Assembly: GCA_021464245.1 (NCBI GenBank) | Contig: JADCRB010000154.1 | Span: 205,931-269,930 of the forward strand | Length of the DNA: 64,000 nucleotides | DNA from: Carallia brachiata | Taxonomy: Eukaryota; Streptophyta; Magnoliopsida; Malpighiales; Rhizophoraceae | Direction of reading: 5' to 3' | Shown here: piece by piece, positions 1 to 11,290 of the stretch | How the letters are laid out: each line of letters starts with the position of its first letter | How positions within the stretch are numbered: position 1 is the first letter of the stretch | The notes under the pieces: model-generated | Told to the model about the DNA's origin: nothing | The model's input: the letters and a program-made list of their open reading frames with translations, nothing else | Database searches by the model: none | Made by a program: the position numbers and the translations under genes

Positions 1-2
1 AA

Positions 3-3000
3 GAGCAGGGATTCACTTCTCATTCCGAGGCACTTGTTGTAGAGAGACGGGATAATCAGAGACAAGGAAGGAGTAGAACAAGAAACTCCAACAATCCTGA
101 TAACCGTGACAAGTCAAGAGGCAAGTCTAAGTCTCGGAAGTCAATGAGATGCTATTATTGTGGAAAGCTCGGACATGGCATAAAGGAGTGCAGAAAATTC
201 AAAAGAAATCAGTCAAGAGACCGAGGTGAAGAGAAGAAAGAAGATGCAAATACAGTTGCAGCTACATCTGATGGGGATGTTTCTATTGTGGTCAGTGATG
301 AGTGTTGCATTAATTTCACATCCCAGGATTGCACTTGGGTAATTGATTCAGCGGCTACATACCATTGCACGTCTCAGAGAGAGTTCTTCACATCTTATCA
401 TGGTGGCAGTTATGGCCATGTTAAGATGGGAAATGGGGCAGAGTGTCCAATTGTTGGCATTGGTAGTATATGCTTGGAAACCAACACTGGCTGCAAGTTG
501 ATCCTTACTGATGTGAGGCATATTCCAGATGTACGACTCAATTTGATATCCACCGGTGTTCTTGATGATGAGGGCTATGTCAGTGAATTCCGCAGTGGCA
601 AGTGGAAGTTGAGCCGAGGTAATCTCCTGATTGCAAAAGGGAAGAAAGACTCTCTGTACAGGACAGAGGCCAAATTGTGCAAGGGGGAGTTGAATGCAAT
701 TGGTGACTCCTCAGTTGAGTTATGGCATCAGCGGCTTGGTCACTTGAGCGAGAAGGGACTAGACATTCTCACCAAAAGGAAAGTCATTCCTTTGTCTGGT
801 ACAACCCTTAAAACTTGTGCTCATTGCTTAGCAGGCAAACAACATAGAGTTGCATTTCAGCGATCTGTTTCACATAGGAGATCACATGTTCTTGATTTGG
901 TTCATACTGATGTTTGCTCCATGGGTGATAGATCTCTTGGTGGTGCATTGTATTTTGTTACTTTTATTGATGACTATTCCAGGAAGGTGTGGACTTTTCC
1001 GCTAAAGTCCAAGGATCAGGTACTTGATGTATTCCGACACTTCCATGCTAGTGTTGAGAGAGAAACAGGGCAGAAGTTGAAAGCTGTCAGAGCAGATAAT
1101 GGTGGTGAGTACCGGGGTCCATTTGAGCAGTATTGCAGAGAACATGGCATCAAGCTTGAGAAGACGGTTCCCAAGACTCCACAGCAGAATGGGGTAGCAG
1201 AAAGGATGAACCGGACTATAGTTGAGAGGATCAGATGCATGCTCTCTCATGCTAAACTTCCTAAATCCTTTTGGGCTGAGGCAATGAGAACTGCAGTCGA
1301 CTTAATCAACCTTTCTCCTTCAGTTCCTCTTGATGGGAGGTACCCGAGAAGGTGTGGCAGGGGAAAGATGTTTCATATGATCATTTGAGAGTGTTTGGCT
1401 GCAAGGCATTTGTTCACATTCCAAAAGATGAGAGGTCTAAGCTTGATGGGAAGTCAAAGCAGTGTATCTTCCTAGGTTATGGGCATGAGAAATTTGGCTA
1501 CAGGCTATGGGATCCAGTGGACAAGAAAGTTGTCAGAAGCAGAGATGTGGTATTCATTGAAGATGAGTTCTCTGGGGATCCTGAAAAGGCTCAGAATGCA
1601 CAGTCAGAGATCAGAGACATTATTAATGCCAAGGGGAAACAACCTTCCACCACCCATGATGCACGTGAGGTAGATGCTCAAGAGGCAGATGATGCTACAC
1701 CCGATGCATCTACACCTGGTGATCATGATGTTGAAGATGTGCAACCAGTACAGATTCCACAGGCACCAGCAGTGGCACCGCAGGAAGTGAGGAGATCTTC
1801 CAGGCCACGTGTACCTTCGGTGAAGTATTCTCCTACTGAGTTTTTGTTGCTTACAGATGGGGGAGAGCCTGATAGTTATGAAGAAGCCATCTCTGGTGAG
1901 CATAAAAGAGAGTGGTTAAAGCCATGCAAGAAGAGATGAGTTCCTTGCATGAGAATCACACATTTGACTTGGTGAAGCTGCCTAAAGGCAAGAGAGCACT
2001 CAAAAACAAATGGGTGTTCAAGCTGAAGACAGTTGAAAGCAGTTCGCAACCAAGGTACAAGGCAAGATTGGTTGTGAAGGGCTTTGAGCAGAAGAAAGGC
2101 ATTGATTTTGAAGAGATCTTCTCTCCAGTGGTCAAGATGTCTTCGATCCGGGTTGTCCTCGGTTTAGCAGCCAAGCTAAATTTAGAGATTGAACAGCTCG
2201 ATGTGAAGACTGCATTTCTCCATGGTGACTTAGAAGAGGAGATCTACATGGAACAACCTGAGGGTTTTCTAGCTAAGGGAAAAGAGCAGCTAGTGTGCAG
2301 GTTGAAGAAAAGTCTCTATGGGCTCAAGCAGGCACCCAGACAATGGTACAAGAAGTTTGATTCCTTCATGGAAGATCATGGCTACAGTAAGACTACTTCT
2401 GACCATTGTGTGTTTGTGAAAAGATTTCCTGATGATGATTTTATTATTCTCCTGCTGTATGTGGATGATATGTTGATTCTTGGTCGTGACACCAAGAAGA
2501 TTGCTAGCTTGAAAGGAGAGTTGAGCAAGTCTTTTGCCATGAAAGATTTGGGACCGGCAAAACAGATTCTTGGTATGAGAATCATTCGGGACAGGAAGAA
2601 TGAAAGCTTTGGTTATCTCAGGAGAGATATATCGAAAAGGTCCTTGAAAAGTTCAACATGAGCAAGGCAAAACCGGTTAGTACTCCACTCGCAGGTCACT
2701 TCAAACTAAGTGTGAGACAGTGTCCTAAAGTATTGAGGAAGAGGAAGAGATGAAAAAGATTCCTTATGCATCCGCCGTGGGTAGTCTGATGTATGCCATG
2801 GTGTGCACGAGGCCGGATATTGCTCATGCAGTTGGCGTTGTTAGTCGGTTTCTTCCAACCCCGGGAAAGAGCATTGGTCAGCTGTTAAATGGATACTCAG
2901 GTATCTCAGAGGCACCTCCAGATTCTGTTTATGTTTTGGTGATAGTGATCCTGTATTGGATGGATATACAGATGCAGATATGGCAGGTGACATTGATTCC

Positions 3001-3432
3001 AGGAAGTCCACTTCCGGATATTTGATGACTTTTTCAGGGGGAGCTGTGTCATGGCAATCCAAATTGCAAAAGTGTGTTGCATTGTCCACTACTGAAGCAG
3101 AGTACATAGCGGCAACAGAAGCCAGCAAAGAGCTGCTATGGTTGAAAAAGTTCCTACAGGAACTTGGTTTTGAGCAGGAGGAGTATACTCTCTATTGTGA
3201 CAGTCAGAGTGCCATTCACCTTTCTAAGAACCCTGCATTTCACTCGAGATCCAAACATGTTGATGTGAGATATCATTGGATTCGAGATGCCTTGGAGATG
3301 AAGCAATTCAACCTTGAGAAGATCCATACTGACGAGAATGGTTCAGATATGATGACTAAAGCTTTGTCTACCGAGAAGTTTACTTACTGCAGGAAGACAG
3401 CAGGTATGACCCAACTCCCTATTTGGGCTTGA
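3..3432 (+). pseudogene. copia gag-pol polyprotein, frameshifted
   Basis: The frame is open from base 3 to 1388. It holds the gag C-terminus with a CCHC knuckle (CYYCGKLGHGIKEC, 150-191), a protease site (WVIDSAATYHC, active-site D near 345), the integrase HHCC domain (about 720-840), and catalytic D, D and E (HTDV near 905, ADNGGEY near 1092, GVAERM near 1200). Coding then changes frame near 1350-1390, again near 1912-1940 (start of the RT), after 2661, and once more between 2750 and 2956. The RT has YVDDMLILG at 2458-2484. The RNase H has DADMAGD near 2970, TEAEYIAA near 3092 and ends at 3432. At least four frame changes make it non-functional as written. The retained motifs suggest moderate age. 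Confidence 0.93.
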
Positions 3433-3442
3433 GGGGGAGAAT
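3429..3442 (+). promoter_or_regulatory. polypurine tract of the copia element
   Basis: The purine run TTGAGGGGGAGAAT directly precedes the LTR start at 3443, just after the RNase H stop. This is where second-strand DNA synthesis is primed in LTR retrotransposons. Confidence 0.8.
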
Positions 3443-4140
3443 TGTGGGGTCAACCCCAAATAAGAAAGAATAAATAAATGGAAGAAAGAGAGTGAGTGGG
3501 AGACAAAAGAGAGAGAGTGTAAGAAAAGAGAGGAAAGAGAAATAAAAAAGAAGAAAAAGAAAGATAAGAAGAAAGAGAAGGAGTGTGTCGTGTGAGATAG
3601 GAAGAGAGAGAAAACAAAAATTGAAAAACCAGAAGAGAGAGGAGGAGCTCGGGGAAGAAGAAGAGGAAGAAGAAAGGAGCCATTCCAGAAGATCCAACGG
3701 TGGATTTTGCTCCGATCGAGCCCATTTTTCAGTATGTTCATCCTGGGAACGTGCTCTACACATCCAACGGTTCAGATCTTCCATTAGTCCCTCCGGGTTC
3801 TACTGTAGTTCCACCATTTGGTGAGATTGTTCTCGTTTTCTGGTAGCATATCGTCTGTGTGATGATATTGTAGAGAATTGGTGAACCAAGAATGTGTTTC
3901 TTGATGAATTTCTAGTACGTATAGGTGAACTCTGGTTGTGTACTGGAAAGGTTGTACTGTGATCCCATTACATAGTGGAAGTTTTGCTGGACTAGCGTCC
4001 CGTGGTTTTTCTCTCCATATCGGGGAGTTTTCCACGTAAAAATTCTGGTGTCTCGATATTATTATTTTTCTGCTGATTATTACTGCTTGGTTGGTGATTG
4101 TTGGTACTGGTGAAATTAGTATCATGTCTATTTATTAATC
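3443..4140 (+). repeat. 3' LTR of the copia element
   Basis: Starts TGTGGGGTCAACCCC. A long GA-rich stretch (3470-3690) is followed by a U5-like part with 'gctggactagcgtcccgtgg' near 3988-4010 and 'ccacgtaaaaattctggtg' near 4032, a text common at the end of copia (Tork-like) LTRs. No partner LTR is in the window and no target duplication could be identified, so the right border (about 4140) is approximate. Confidence 0.75.
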
Positions 4141-4164
4141 CGTAGGGAAAGAGGACAGATCCGG

Positions 4165-5640
4165 GACCGGGGCCTGTTTGGTTGCTGTGTTGATATCAGT
4201 AATTATTGTGATCATATCCTTTCCCCAACATGACCTGCACGCTGTAAAGCCAAACGAGATGGAGATCGGGGTTGTGGGGTTGTTTTTGCTGCTGCTGGAG
4301 TCTGGGCAGCAATCTGAGGTGGTGATGGTGGAACGGATGTGGCTCTTGATTGTTGACCTGCACGAGATGGAGATTCAGTTTGGAAGTCAGCCCTTTGTTC
4401 GAGTTGTCCCAAGCAATGGCAACGCTGGCTGGGAAACACCCCGAGATGGCGATGGTGGCACAGACGTAGAACGTGTTTGTGTTGTAGCAAGAGGTGGGGA
4501 TGCTGGCTGCGTAGCTTGTTGGGGTTCTGTTGTTGCACGGGGCGGTGATGGTGGCTGAGGTGGCTGTGGTTCAGTTCTTTGTAATGCCTGTACTGGTGGA
4601 GGAGGCTGTGCTGGGGCTATCCCTGGTTGTCGAAATGGTGGCCACTGAATTGGTATGCCAACAATTGACTGGGCAGGGGCTTGTATTTCAGCTATAGAAC
4701 GTGGGGGCGCGTTCAGCTGGAGGACGAGGAGCAGGGGCCGTGGATAGCCAAGGGATCCGAAAGTGGAATGGCCTCGAGTCTGCCATAGATGAAGTGGAAA
4801 GTTAGTGGAGGTGAGAAGGCTGTGTGTTGGTTATGGTGCTGCGGGAGATGATGTTGCATTGGGATTGCCGGCTGCACTAGTAAGTTACATTTTGATACCT
4901 TGGAAAGCGTTGGAGATTTAAAAATTGACGTATTCAGATTCACAATCTTCGCTTGCTTCTTTGCCACTCTTAAAGGAAAAGCTTCAAAGCCTTCCAACGC
5001 AGACATAAGCAACTCTCTAGAATGAAATTTCTTCTCCTTTAGGTTAGCATCTCTTCTTTGTCATCTTCGGGTTTGGTATCTTCTTTCTTGTTCAATTTTA
5101 AGCTTCTAAATAGTCCACATGACAACTGTACGTTTTCTGTGCTGAGACAGCAGTAGCTCTTCAGTCTTTTCTCTCCTAAACGCATTGGACCAGTATGCAG
5201 CCTATTTCTCGAAAATTTGTTTGTAGTTGGATTCAAACTCATGAAACTAAACAATTTGTGCCATTGATATCCTCAGACTGCAAATAAAAAGGAAAATTGT
5301 TTGAACATAAATAAATAAATAAAAAAAAAACAGAAAATCAAGAGAAGTGGAAATGTCATCCTAAATCCACAGATCATGTCACATAGATCAATAAGCACGA
5401 CGCAGGTGAGGATTATTGAGGCGGATTTCTTTGTTCTACTTGATTGATTCGCATTCAAATTGGGTAGAAAATTGAGTACCAGAGCACTAGGAATTTCGGA
5501 CAGTCCAGCAGATACCCAACACAGAAGCAACATAGAACCAAGTTGCAAGTCTCCAACAAATTGTACCTTTTCCAAGGCTGGTCTCTCAAGAAAAGAACTT
5601 AATTGAAAGTACAATTCTTCAAAGGCATTCTAGTGTCTTC
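4165..5640 (-). other. unrecognised region, possible decayed minus-strand coding DNA
   Basis: Minus-strand open frames lie at 5614-5273, 5254-5039, 5012-4713 and 4538-4212. From about 4700 down to 4440 another minus frame without an ATG is rich in Pro, Ser, Thr and Gln. The motif (S/T)SVPPSP recurs in two different frames (RSTSVPPSPSRG near 4440-4475, RATSVPPSPPQI near 4310-4350). That suggests a low-complexity protein with internal repeats, later frameshifted. Base composition is richer in GC than the flanks. No domain was recognised. It could equally be captured gene fragments or chance frames. Confidence 0.25.
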
Positions 5641-6037
5641 TCCTTGAAATATGGCATTTGCAGCTTGAAAAGCCTGTCTTCACCATTACAGGTATTTCTT
5701 ATGTATTCAAGCTCTCTCTATTATTCCTTCATTAAGGTACGTGAATTCTCCCTTTTTTCCTTGGTGGTTGTCTAGCAAAGGTAAATAAATATAGCAAGCC
5801 CCTAAATTTCTCATACAGCCACACTCTTCCTATTGCTCCAAAATTACAACCAATCAAACTGTCATTTTATTTGTGGTTTTTCTGCAAAACAAATGATTCT
5901 GGAACTTGAATGGCAAACTTCTGACGGATCAAAAGTGAAAATTTTGGAACAATTTCTTAGATGCGTGAATAAAAGACTGTATGAAACATCCAAATTGTAA
6001 GAGTTGGAGATGTTGTTGGAAAAAAAACAGAGTTGAA

Positions 6038-7043
6038 ATGCAAGGGCTTGTGCGCGGAATCCTAAAGCATTCGCATGGAAGAGAAGTTAAGAAAAGTGTA
6101 CTTCCACGTTTCGAATGTGTGAAATCCTCTGCTTCAACGGCAGAGAAGGGACTAGAGAATTTGACAGTGGCAGATGTGCTGGCAACAAAGGGAGAAGGAA
6201 AGGTCGGGTCCTGGCTTTGGTGCCGTACCACTGATTCTGTCTATGATGCCGCTAAGAATGTATGCTTCTGCAACTTTGACAAACAAATTCCGAAGCATTT
6301 TCCCCCCCCAATGACTTCAATGTAGCTAACATTTCAGGATTGCAGATGGCGCAAAATAACATTGGATCGCTGGTCGTGCTCAAACCTGGACAGCAACAAC
6401 ATATTGCAGGAATCATCACAGAAAGAGGTAAACCCCCTTTTCCAAATGTTTTATGCACGCAATAGCAGTCACTGCAGTTTATTACGGCAAAACAACATAA
6501 TATATATGATTGATTTGAGTGATTCTAATATTATGTTTAAAACGGATGGCCAAAGCAGATTACTTAAAGAAGGTAATTGCACAAGGTAGATCTTCGAAGT
6601 ACACGAGGGTTGGAGATATTATGACAGACGAGGTCAGATAGATGGTCTTTTGCATTAAATTTTGCCTTCTTGTTACCAAAGTTTAAACTAATGGCTATCT
6701 GAAGACGCTTTTTTTGGTGGCCTTTAGCAGAACAAGTTAATAACAGTGGCATCCGACACAAACATTCTTCAGGCAATGAAACTTATGGCAGGTAGTGCGC
6801 AAATAAATAACTGGTTTATGTCTCCTCTCCTTGCTCCATTCAATAGTTCGGCAACTAGCCACTATGTGGGACTTCGTAATGACGATTGTTGATCTCACAG
6901 ATCATCATATTCGGCATGCTCCCGTGATAGATGGGAAGATAGTGGGCATGATTTCCCTCGTGGACGTCGTCAGGGCAGTGGTCGAGCAGCAGAGTGGAGA
7001 ATTGAAACGGCTGAATGAGTTTATTCAAGGCGAATACTACTAA
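6038..7043 (+). CDS. CBSX3: CBS-domain protein, CBSX3-like, mitochondrial (five exons)
   Basis: Exons 6038-6259, 6346-6427, 6559-6632, 6731-6791 and 6901-7043 join through GT-AG introns (phases 0, 1, 0, 1) into 193 residues, against about 206 in Arabidopsis CBSX3. The protein starts MQG with a short basic N-terminus that fits a mitochondrial presequence. CBS domain 1 covers about residues 45-105 (VGSWLWC, IGSLVVLKPG, AGIITERDYL) and domain 2 about 118-180 (VGDIMTDE, KLITVASDT, IRHAPVIDGKIVGMIS). It ends in the family's typical RLNEFIQG tail. In Arabidopsis, CBSX proteins activate thioredoxins, and CBSX3 acts on mitochondrial thioredoxin-o to influence redox state and ROS. An in-frame ATG at 5981 exists, but the family starts at MQG, so 6038 was chosen. 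No lesion was found. The assignment comes from recalled family similarity. Confidence 0.88.
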
Positions 7044-9029
7044 AACCTGACGATATTTGTACAAGAAAGCTTCCTGCTTGTACCCTAAAAATATCTGCGT
7101 ACTAAGGATTTCTGAATTTCCATATTTTAGTTTCCAACAACTATAGCTTTAGTTCTTCACACATTCTGTGAATGATGATAAAATTTGACACATATTTGCT
7201 TATTAGCATGAAGTATTATTACATCTAAAAATACTCTAAAAATAGAGAGCATCATATATATCTGTTTCTAGGGAAAGTGAAACATATATGATTTCTTGGA
7301 ATAAAGTAAATATTAACTCAATGCGTAGGCATATTTATTTTTGTGTTTTTGGGGTCACAGATAATTGGAATTTTCGTTCAACTTGCTGAAAAGGAGGAAT
7401 ATATCATTCCCAAGCACAGAATCTATAATTGATCCCGTTGGTCTCTACATGTACCTCAAGCGTCTACTCATTATCTTTCGGAACATTCCACCAGAAGAAA
7501 CACATCTTTGTAGCCTTCAGCTGCGGTCCTTGAAGCAGATTCAACGATAAAAAGATCTCCGCAAATTGTGATAGCTTTATTCAAAGATTCCTTCAAGCGT
7601 GGTCCTCCCGCTCTCGAAAGCAGCAGGAAAAATAGACCATAAATTTCAGTCCTGTATTCTCCACATGTCCTAGTAGTCACAGAAGTGGTGGTCTCTTGTC
7701 ATTCAACCCAAAAGGGTATGCAGCCATTGGCATAATTTATGGACCTTTATTTAAGTTTTGATGAAGCCAGGCATTTGGAACTCTAAGATTAACTACAGGA
7801 AAGGACCACCAAAAAAGAATTACTGCTTCTCGAGGAAAAAAGAAGGAACCTGACCAAAAAGACATTGACATAACTTGCAATGATAATGTTCTCAGCATAT
7901 TAGATATGTTGTGCATTTGCTTCCCTTGAATTTAAAAAAAACAGAAAGATAGGAAAGAGATTTATAGATGCGTTCGTGTAATTGAATTGTCCACATCCAT
8001 CCGTGTGGTGGAGTTGAAGAAAAAATAAGAAAACAAAAATCTCTTTCTCTTAACATGTGTTGTTTTTTTTTTTTATTTTTTTGTTCAACCCGTTGCAAGG
8101 GCGGCTCTATTTTTATTTACCCTTAATAAAAACTACCATTTAGAGGAAAATTTTGAAATCATTTGAATAAAAAACTTGTTCGTCGAAAAATACATCTTTT
8201 GTCCCATTAAATTTAAATTTCTAAAACGAAAAATTCTTTCTATTAGATAAAAAAATGATCTACAAATTTTTTTTTTTAACTTTTCTTTACCTTTTATTTT
8301 TAAACTGAATGATTTATCTTTCCATCGAGTATTCAAAACAAGATATGTAATAATATAACCATTATTTGTTTTGAACTTACAGTTAAACTAAAAAATAATA
8401 CTATCGTTATTTTCCTAGTATCTTTGTTAATTTGAAATTTTCGTTTGTGCTTGTTTTTAAATTGAAAATACCTAATTTATATTTTAGTTAAAAGTTGCAG
8501 TAAAAATTTACACATATCAAATAAAATTTTATTTACTTTCTTATACCCTCTATTTGTTATTCTTGTATTCTTTATTTTTTTGTGTATGTTATTAACTTTT
8601 TTTTTTAACACTGTTGTTCCACTGACTAAATCTTTTAGCTTCGTAAGTAGTTATATGTCTTGTTCCCTCACCGTTTGTTTGGGAAAAAATGTTGGTGGAG
8701 AGGAATTTTAGAGAAATGAAAGTGAGAAAAATGAATGTTGAGAGAGAGAAATATATTTCATCTTTTCTGTGTTGGAGAAAGTATAATTTTATGAAAGAAA
8801 CTTAAAGGTATTGTATTTGAGAATGTGTGAAAAGTACGAAGAAAGAAAACAATAAGTATTATACTATTTATTTTACCCCTAAAAAGTAAAAATTTAAAAA
8901 TCAAAATAAAGGCACAAAGGTAACTTAACCAAAAAAAAACAAAAAGAAAAGGAAAATAAAAAAGTCAGCCGCATTCCGCACAATTCTTTGCCTTTTGTGT
9001 TGCCTAGGGAAAAATACCCATGGCCCCAC

Positions 9030-9030
<1 letters not shown>
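7044..9030. other. intergenic, nothing recognised
   Basis: AT-rich sequence after the CBSX3-like gene, with homopolymer runs (poly-T near 8063-8075 and 8265-8277). No ORF here resembles a protein. The first 100-300 bases probably include the 3' UTR. A block at 8665-8900 begins 'ccgtttgtttggg', as many small DNA transposons do, but no matching opposite end was found. Confidence 0.5.

Positions 9031-9061
<31 letters not shown>
9031..9061. repeat. (ATT)n microsatellite, ten units
   Basis: An uninterrupted run of ATT from 9031 to 9060, plus one further A. Confidence 0.97.
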
Positions 9062-9062
<1 letters not shown>

Positions 9063-10255
9063 GTTTCTCAAATAAAAGCAAGTATCCCATTCCACCCCTC
9101 ATTCTTTTCTCTTAGAGGAAATTCACTCTACTTTTTTGTTTTCAAACATAATGTTCGGCCAAAGGTGTCAAAACTGCTCAAGTTTAAGTTAAGTCACTTT
9201 GAATTCAGATTATTTCAAATAGATTTGTTTTTAGGTAAACTTATATAGGGTTTTTTTTCAGGTCAAGTCACTCAAATTCAGGTTGGATTGGGATTGACTG
9301 GCGAATGGACATTTTTTTATATGAAAATAATTTTTTACTTTTCACTCATTTATACTTTATTATATATAAAGTAAGTGAAATAGTATTTATTTTTATATAT
9401 TAATATGTATCAAAATTATATAATTTTTTATATTAAATTTTAATTTATCACTTGAGTTCTATTGCAAGTTAATCCACTAATTTTAAACAATTAATTTTTT
9501 TATTTTATCATATATTAAAATACATGAAAATATATTATTATTCATTTTTTATTTCTTATATATTAATGCGTACCAAAAGTTTATAAATGTATAAAATATA
9601 CAATTTTGTATATGATATATATATATATATAAGTTTTTAAAATATCATAAACATGAAAAAAATAATAATATACACAAAAAAAAAAACTAAAAATAGATAA
9701 TTAAGTAGCGTTCTCATAAGTGAAAAAAAGGAAATAAGTTTATACTTGGAATACTAGCTTTCATTTAGTCCAACTTTGGGTCTCCATCTATAAAATCGGC
9801 CAAATAGGTGCACTATCTTTACTAAAAGTTCAAAAATGGGTCTTTTCGTCAATTTCTTTGTAAAATGTCGACGTGGCCGTATAAATGGACATTGACATGG
9901 CAATTCGACTCCGATATGTCAAAAAGATGCTGACTAGGATGAAATAAGCTGACCCGGTGGTCTGTCTTTGGGTCACTAACTTTACTTATCCCTCTTCCCA
10001 TAAAGATGTTTTTCTTTCCTCTCTCATCTCACTGTACTGATTCTTCTGAAACTCTCTCTCTCTCTCTCTCACTCACTATTTCGATTAGCGCAAAATTGTC
10101 AATTGGCACCTCCCTAAAAGATTTAAGCTCTTTTCAAGGTTGGAAATAAGCGGTTTTGGTCCATTCAAGCTTTAGTTGGTCCAAGATAGCTAGAAAAGAA
10201 GGAAAAAGAGCAGGACGTAGAAAGAAGAGAGTGGAAATATAACTTATCTTACCTC
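9062..10255. other. AT-rich intergenic DNA and a possible MULE end region
   Basis: 9062-9760 is AT-rich with short (TA)n runs. From about 9765 the composition changes: 'gggtctccatctataaaatc' and 'gggtcactaactttactt' lead into a (TC)n run at 10054-10070 that sits just upstream of the GRF-type pseudogene. This may be the terminal or 5' untranslated part of the neighbouring Mutator-like element. No matching inverted copy was found beyond 15.3 kb, so the border is a guess. Confidence 0.3.
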
Positions 10256-10261
10256 ACAATA

Positions 10262-10640
10262 GAGTGCTATTGCAAGCATCCAGCGATTGTGAAGAGGTCG
10301 AGGACTGACTATAACCCAGGAAGGCACTTTAGCGCATACCCCTTATTTCCTGTAAGTAGATTATGTTGTTAGGGTTTTTTTTTTTACTTAATTTAGCTAA
10401 GTTTTTCATAAAATTTTCCTTCTTTTTGTAAATTTACTGTTGTTATTTGCAGAAGCATGAAGTATGGGACTATTTCAAGTAGGTCGATCCCCCCATTTGC
10501 CAAAGATCACGACAAATCATTCCTAGGTTTATAAAATGAGTTGGAAATGTTGAGCAATAAGCAAAAAGAGAGAGACAACGAGCTCGATCTTATTTGGTAC
10601 TGTTGATTTTGACATGGGTTTTATGTTTTTTGGTTGCCGT
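10262..10640 (+). pseudogene. GRF-type zinc-finger small protein, decayed
   Basis: One exon-like stretch (10262-10351) encodes CYCKHPAIVKRSRTDYNPGR, then HFSAYPLFP. A GT-AG intron (10352-10452) follows, then an exon starting KHEVWDYFK, a stop, and VDPPICQRSRQIIPRF. This matches the plant GRF zinc-finger pattern CxC...NPGRxFxxCP...CxFFxWxDP in which Cys and His bind zinc. Two zinc-binding Cys positions read Tyr (AYP for CP) and His, the expected Trp codon is TAG, and more stops follow. A hydrophobic stretch near 10590-10640 could be the C-terminal membrane segment usual in these small proteins. It faces the MULE transposase tail-to-tail. Confidence 0.6.
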
Positions 10641-11290
10641 GGTGATTCTGAGTTCAAAATTTGGGTTGGATGATGGAGTGAAGGTCAGTGGCAGTAGATG
10701 GACAGAGGAGATGGATTTTGCAGAAGGTAAAAATTAGAAGCTTGTGGGAGACATTGAAAGTTAAAAGCTAAGAAATTAGGCGCTTATGGATGATGGTGTA
10801 TTTTGCTACTTTTTGTTGGGTGGGAAAGAAAATTTTTTTTTATCTCTAGTGTTATCACCTCTTTTGGCCTGAACTGAATGAAATAATGGTTTTTATCTTA
10901 TTGCTCTTCAACTTATCTGTTCATTGTAACTATACTTTTCATATTTTATAGTTGGTATCGTGTATGTAAACAATGGCTCTTTAAAGTAATACAATGAAAA
11001 AAAATCAAAAAAGAAAAACAATAAAGACAAGTTCATTGGTGACAATAACAAAGTAAATAACATTAATGTTGCAATAGGTACCATACTAACATTGTTTAAA
11101 TGACACACATGTGCCAATTAAAACGAAAGCATTTGACCTAAAGGATACTCTGTGTATTTTAAATTCCCCTTTCCCACCTATAACAAGTTTGTTCTACACA
11201 TTAAATGCCATAAGAAGCATAATTAGTTGAGAAGGCTAGTTAACAAAAACCAAAAAGGGGTACTTCACAAAAATACATCTTTGATCCAAA
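10641..11290. other. spacer between GRF-like pseudogene and MULE transposase, nothing recognised
   Basis: No convincing ORF. AT-rich with a short poly-A stretch near 10998-11020. It would be the 3'-3' spacer of the two convergent genes if both belong to one element. Confidence 0.4.

Larger units (their letters stand above)
1..4140 (+). mobile_element. Ty1/copia retrotransposon, 5'-truncated by the window edge, with 3' LTR
   Basis: The coding order is gag zinc knuckle, protease, integrase, reverse transcriptase, RNase H, which defines the copia superfamily (in gypsy the integrase comes last). Coding ends at 3432. A polypurine tract follows, then an LTR starting TGTGGGGT at 3443. The LTR's outer end is not sharp: element-like sequence runs to about 4140. 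The 5' LTR and primer-binding site lie outside the window. Several frameshifts show that the copy is dead. Confidence 0.93.

Noticed and set aside
3343..3784. Minus-strand frames of 91-132 codons in the copia LTR
   Set aside because: They come from the GA-rich LTR read backwards (Ser/Phe/Leu runs) with no domain.
4163..4260. Small hairpin element starting 'ggcctgtttggttgctg'
   Set aside because: A partial inverted match at 'aaagccaaacgag' exists, but no target duplication or second copy was found.
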